Shown in pieces: positions 7,505-10,144 of a DNA stretch of 10,144 nt (its first letter is position 1; every line of letters starts with the position of its first letter). The stretch comes from Chalciporus piperatus. Its lineage: Eukaryota > Basidiomycota > Agaricomycetes > Boletales > Boletaceae. Location of the stretch: contig JBBPTG010000484.1 in NCBI GenBank assembly GCA_038093975.1, forward strand, positions 1 through 10,144. The letters are read 5' to 3'. Below the pieces are notes generated by a model. The model saw nothing but the letters and a program-made list of their open reading frames with translations. It searched no databases and was not told the DNA's origin. Position numbers and translations under genes: made by a program.

Positions 7505-9579
7505 ATGATGTCTACTCAGCAAGCCAACAACTCCGCTCAAGCTCTCGCCGAGTTCCTGAAGATCACAATTGAGGCTATCATTCAAAGTGGCGAAGGCCGA
7601 GGGAGCCGCCTGTCAAGCTCGGAGTTGGAGGCTCGCACCCAAGACTGGGAGAGGAGAGTGGATTCCATGAGGGCGGCATTGGTGCGTCCAGACTACTCCC
7701 TCCTACCCTACCCTATGCTCACTTTCTCACTCCCCACAGCATCGTTTTCGCCCAATGGCTGAGGCTGCAACCATCATCCCTCCCATCGTCATCGCTGCCG
7801 ACATCAGGATCCCCAGCCGGACCAACGTCAACAGTTGGCCGGTATGGGAGTCCATCCTCCATCCTGGCGACTCCATCCAGTTCCACCACTGGTACCGGCC
7901 ATCTGAGGCCACTCACTCGACAACGCCCCCCCCTGCCACTGCTGAGTTGCCTACCGCCCTGTCTTCGACGGCTCCTCGCATCACCTCGCCGCCGCCAGCT
8001 CGTCAAGGAAAGGGTAAACAGAGGGCTATTGTGGTCGAGTCGGATGAGGCCGAGGAGCAAGAAGATGACCCAATAGAGCGGCCGGTCCCTTCAAAGTCCT
8101 CGAGGCCTCGCCCGAAACACACCAAAGCGTCAGCACCATCGGGCCCATCGCTTCCCTCCCTCCCTTCGATCGTCGTGCAGCCTCAACGCCCACCACCGCA
8201 AGCACCCAACCCGGCTCGTCTCCCAGCCCCAACCCCAAAGACACCGTCTCGCCCCCGCCGCCACCTGCCTATGATGCAAACAAAGGCTCAGCAGGAACGT
8301 AACAAGGCCGAACGAGCCAAAAACGCTCAACCCGGCCCGTCCCATCCCTCCCCCGCCTTGGCTGCTGCCGCCTCAGGCAGCGGCTCCGTTCTACCCCCTC
8401 CCCCAGAACGCTCTCCATGTGACCGGTGTGTCACCGTGGGTCGGGACTGCATTCCGCATCCTGAAGTGAGCCGCAACGCCTGCCTTCCCTGTTTTCAGGG
8501 AAAGCAGAAGTGTTCGCTCACAACGGCCCATCCAAGACGTGCGGGTTCGGCCGCAGGGACCGATCTGCCTGCCACCCCAGGCCCCTCCACCAGGCCGAAG
8601 AGCACTCGCCAAACGAGGGTGGCAACAGGCAAGGGGAAGGGCAAGGAGACGGCGGCTCCTGAGGACGACGACTCCGACGACCCATTGGCCATGGAGCAGA
8701 CCAAGCGGCTGGGAGACAAAGGGCAGGCCGGCCGGAGCACAATGAAGAAGAGACCAAGGGCTCAGTCGGCATCAGAGGAGCCGAAGGCGAAGAAGGTGAA
8801 GCCAAGTGAGTTCATAGGTCATTCAGGTCTCTATGTGACATTAACATAGTCTACCAGCCCCAGTGGTCGAGGTCCCGACCTTCCGGCAGGTGATCTCGAA
8901 GGTCGTCAGAGAGCAAGGACACCTTCCAGGTGTCTTGGCGGTCTCTCGTCCTTCGACCGAGTCGACCGACTATGCCGAATGGAGGGATTACGCTCTGAGG
9001 CTGGAGGGCGCCATCCATCCCTCGGCCGCTCGCTTCGACCAAATGGAGGCTCGCTTCTCCAAGCTGGAGTCAGGGCTTTCGGTGGTATCCCAGCAGGTCA
9101 GTGGGATGTCGAGGGTGTTGGAAACGGTCAGGCAAGTACAAGCCGTCGATCATCGCCCATCACCGGCCGCGTCGTTTGTCTGGCAACCTCGCCCATCTCC
9201 CTCTGCCTCTCTCCCCCTTTGCTCCCCCTCGGCTTTGGCTCCCCCACGATCCGCTGTGTCGCGCTCGCCCTCAGTGGCTGCACACCTCCCTGCGCCCGAG
9301 ATCGTCGCTGAGGCCAGCACAGTCACTTTGGAGGCCGAGCCGACCCTGGACTCAAGGCCACTCATTGAATCTAGTGACCAAGGGACAGCCGCACCGCCGG
9401 CCGACACCCACACAGAGCCTGACATGGGTACAGCCATGCAGGCTTTGTTCGAATACCCGTCCCAGCCGTCCAGTCCGGCCGCCGAGTCAGCTGACGGCCC
9501 ATTGGGCGAAGATCATGATACCACTGACAAGGCTCCCTCAGGGGATGATGAATCAGAGCCGATGGACACTGAGGAGTGA
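7505..9579 (+). CDS. Zn(II)2Cys6 zinc-cluster, mostly disordered protein (three exons, about 654 residues)
   Basis: Exons are 7505-7681, 7740-8805 and 8858-9579. Intron 1 (58 nt) runs from GTGCGT to CCCCACAG in phase 0. Intron 2 (52 nt) runs from GTGAGT through a TTAAC branch site to CTACCAG and restores the frame; a 58-nt alternative acceptor at 8863 also fits. The N-terminal 60 residues look helical (QALAEFLKITIEAIIQ, ELEARTQDWERRVDSMRAAL). A long Pro/Ser/Ala-rich region follows with basic and acidic patches. In the middle, at residues 286-317 (8418-8513), is C-x2-C-x6-C-x10-C-x2-C-x6-C (CDRC...C...CLPC...C), which fits the fungal Zn2Cys6 consensus exactly. Then come lysine-rich nuclear-signal-like runs (KGKGKE, MKKRPRAQ, PKAKKVKP), a helical, possibly coiled-coil stretch in exon 3 (WRDYALRLEGAI, FDQMEARFSKLESGLSVV) and an acidic C-terminus ending SEPMDTEE. 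The cluster suggests DNA binding, but its central position and the absence of the usual fungal transcription-factor domain make that uncertain. Confidence 0.82.
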
Positions 9580-9701
9580 GGGCAGGGCCCATGTATATCA
9601 TCGTTATCTTGTACCGTATATACATCGCAATAGACTCTTTTCTTTGCAATCCATTCAAACCGCCTACTTAAGCAGTCAAGTCCGAAAGAAAGAAACCTAG
9701 A
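9580..9701. other. Convergent intergenic spacer (3' UTRs)
   Basis: These 122 bp lie between the stop codons of two converging genes. It holds AT-richer stretches (CGTATATACATCGCAATAG near 9616) suitable for 3' ends but no exact AATAAA signal. Nothing else is visible. Confidence 0.5.
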
Positions 9702-10144
9702 TTAGGGTCTCTTTTTGGTAGGTGTTACTACACCATCGTCCTTGCGAGCTGGAGTCTTCCTTGGTCTACCTGACCTGCGAGCTGATGCCTCAGGGACTTT
9801 ATGGAATGTTTCATCGGCCGCACCCTGGATCAAATCGTCATTTGTCAGTCAAGCTCAATATACACATATATGCATTGACCTTGTCAGCCTTGGCCTCGGC
9901 CGGCTGCCTTGAATCCTTCTCTTTGCGAACTCTCTTGGTGGGCCTGTCATCGGCCGGCGAATCGGCGGCTGAACCATCCTCTTCAGTCAGAGGACGTTTA
10001 TTCTTCCTACCCTTTGTTGAAGTTTTCTCCTTCCTGTCATCGGTGGCACCCTGGGTCACATTGTCATTTGTCAGTCAAGCTCAATATACACATATGTCCA
10101 CTTACCTTGTCAGCCTTGATTGCGGCCGGCTGCTTGTCAGCCTT
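9702..10144 (-). CDS. Highly charged nuclear-like protein with AT-hook-like C-terminus, 5' end beyond the window
   Basis: Exons on the minus strand: at least 10144-10106, 10050-9880 (57 codons, phase 0 at both ends) and 9824-9702 (40 residues plus TAA). The two 55-nt introns at 10105-10051 and 9879-9825 match at about 48 of 55 positions. The first has a consensus donor (AAG/GTAAGT); the second has AAG/GTCAAT. Both end in (A/T)CCAG and share CTTGACTGAC branch-site sequence. The product is rich in K, R, D, E, A and P, with a bipartite-like nuclear signal (GRKNKRP... RPTKRVRKEK) and a C-terminal RRSGRPRKTPARK that resembles an AT-hook (core G-R-P flanked by basic residues). These features suggest a chromatin-associated protein; the family is not recognised. 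If either intron is retained, translation stops at a TGA within it and the AT-hook-like end is lost. Confidence 0.7.
9825..10121 (-). repeat. Tandem exon-intron duplication within the charged-protein gene
   Basis: The exon end (CAGCCGGCCG... followed by AAGGCTGACAAG), the whole 55-nt intron and the start of the next exon (GGTGC, then GCCGATGA or ACCGATGA) occur twice, 226 bp apart: intron copies are at 10105-10051 and 9879-9825. The intervening exon body is not obviously duplicated. Another AAGGCTGACAAG lies at the right edge (10144-10133), hinting at further copies outside the window. Confidence 0.85.

Noticed and set aside
7719..8805. Minus-strand frames opposite exons 2-3 of the Zn2Cys6 gene (e.g. 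7719-8060, 8495-8805)
   Set aside because: They are GC-rich antisense shadows; the plus strand has consistent splice sites and a recognisable cysteine cluster.
1..10144. tRNA, rRNA or terminal-inverted-repeat DNA transposon
   Set aside because: No cloverleaf-like or rRNA-like sequence and no transposase motif was recognised by reading both strands. Terminal repeats, if any, would lie outside the window.

Overview
The window looks like nuclear DNA of a filamentous fungus, most likely a basidiomycete (Agaricomycete-like). The evidence is a set of 50-64 nt introns with GTRNGT-type donors and CTGAC/TTAAC-type branch sites, a Zn(II)2Cys6 zinc-cluster signature (a fungus-specific fold), long proline/serine-rich 'hypothetical' proteins, and a Ty3/gypsy-type retrotransposon. 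I see no prokaryotic operon structure. The species cannot be named from this sequence alone.

Layout, left to right. (1) Positions 1-4652, minus strand: most of a Ty3/gypsy-like LTR retrotransposon. gag is at 4652-2865. pol is in the -1 frame, open from 2931 to the left edge with no stop (977 codons), and carries protease (DSG), reverse transcriptase (FVDD) and RNase H. The integrase and 3' LTR lie outside the window. The gag/pol overlap holds a textbook -1 frameshift signal: slippery heptamer GGGAAAC followed by a 15-bp hairpin. (2) Positions about 4781-5841: a tandem array with 23 uninterrupted units of exactly 33 bp (5083-5841). Each unit is a constant 16-mer plus a variable 17-mer of three recurring kinds, mostly in the order A-B-C (99-bp higher-order period). 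A decayed flank (4781-5082) reaches almost to the gag leader, where a 5' LTR would be expected. (3) Positions 7207-5855, minus strand: a five-exon gene of unknown function, reconstructed here by phase-consistent splicing; its stop codon lies 13 bp from the array. (4) Positions 7208-7504: a shared divergent promoter region. (5) Positions 7505-9579, plus strand: a three-exon gene for a 654-residue, mostly disordered protein with a perfectly spaced Zn2Cys6 cluster in its middle and a short helical region near its C-terminus. (6) Positions 9702 to the right edge, minus strand: the 3' end of a gene for a highly charged, nuclear-looking protein with an AT-hook-like C-terminus. Two of its introns are near-identical tandem copies.

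How the parts may work together: gag-pol is a self-contained mobile element whose reading frames look intact. The divergent pair and the charged protein have a chromatin or nuclear flavour, but no function is proven. The least expected structures are the three-state 33-bp array between the divergent pair and the retrotransposon, the frameshift signal, and the duplicated exon-intron unit with a decayed splice donor.
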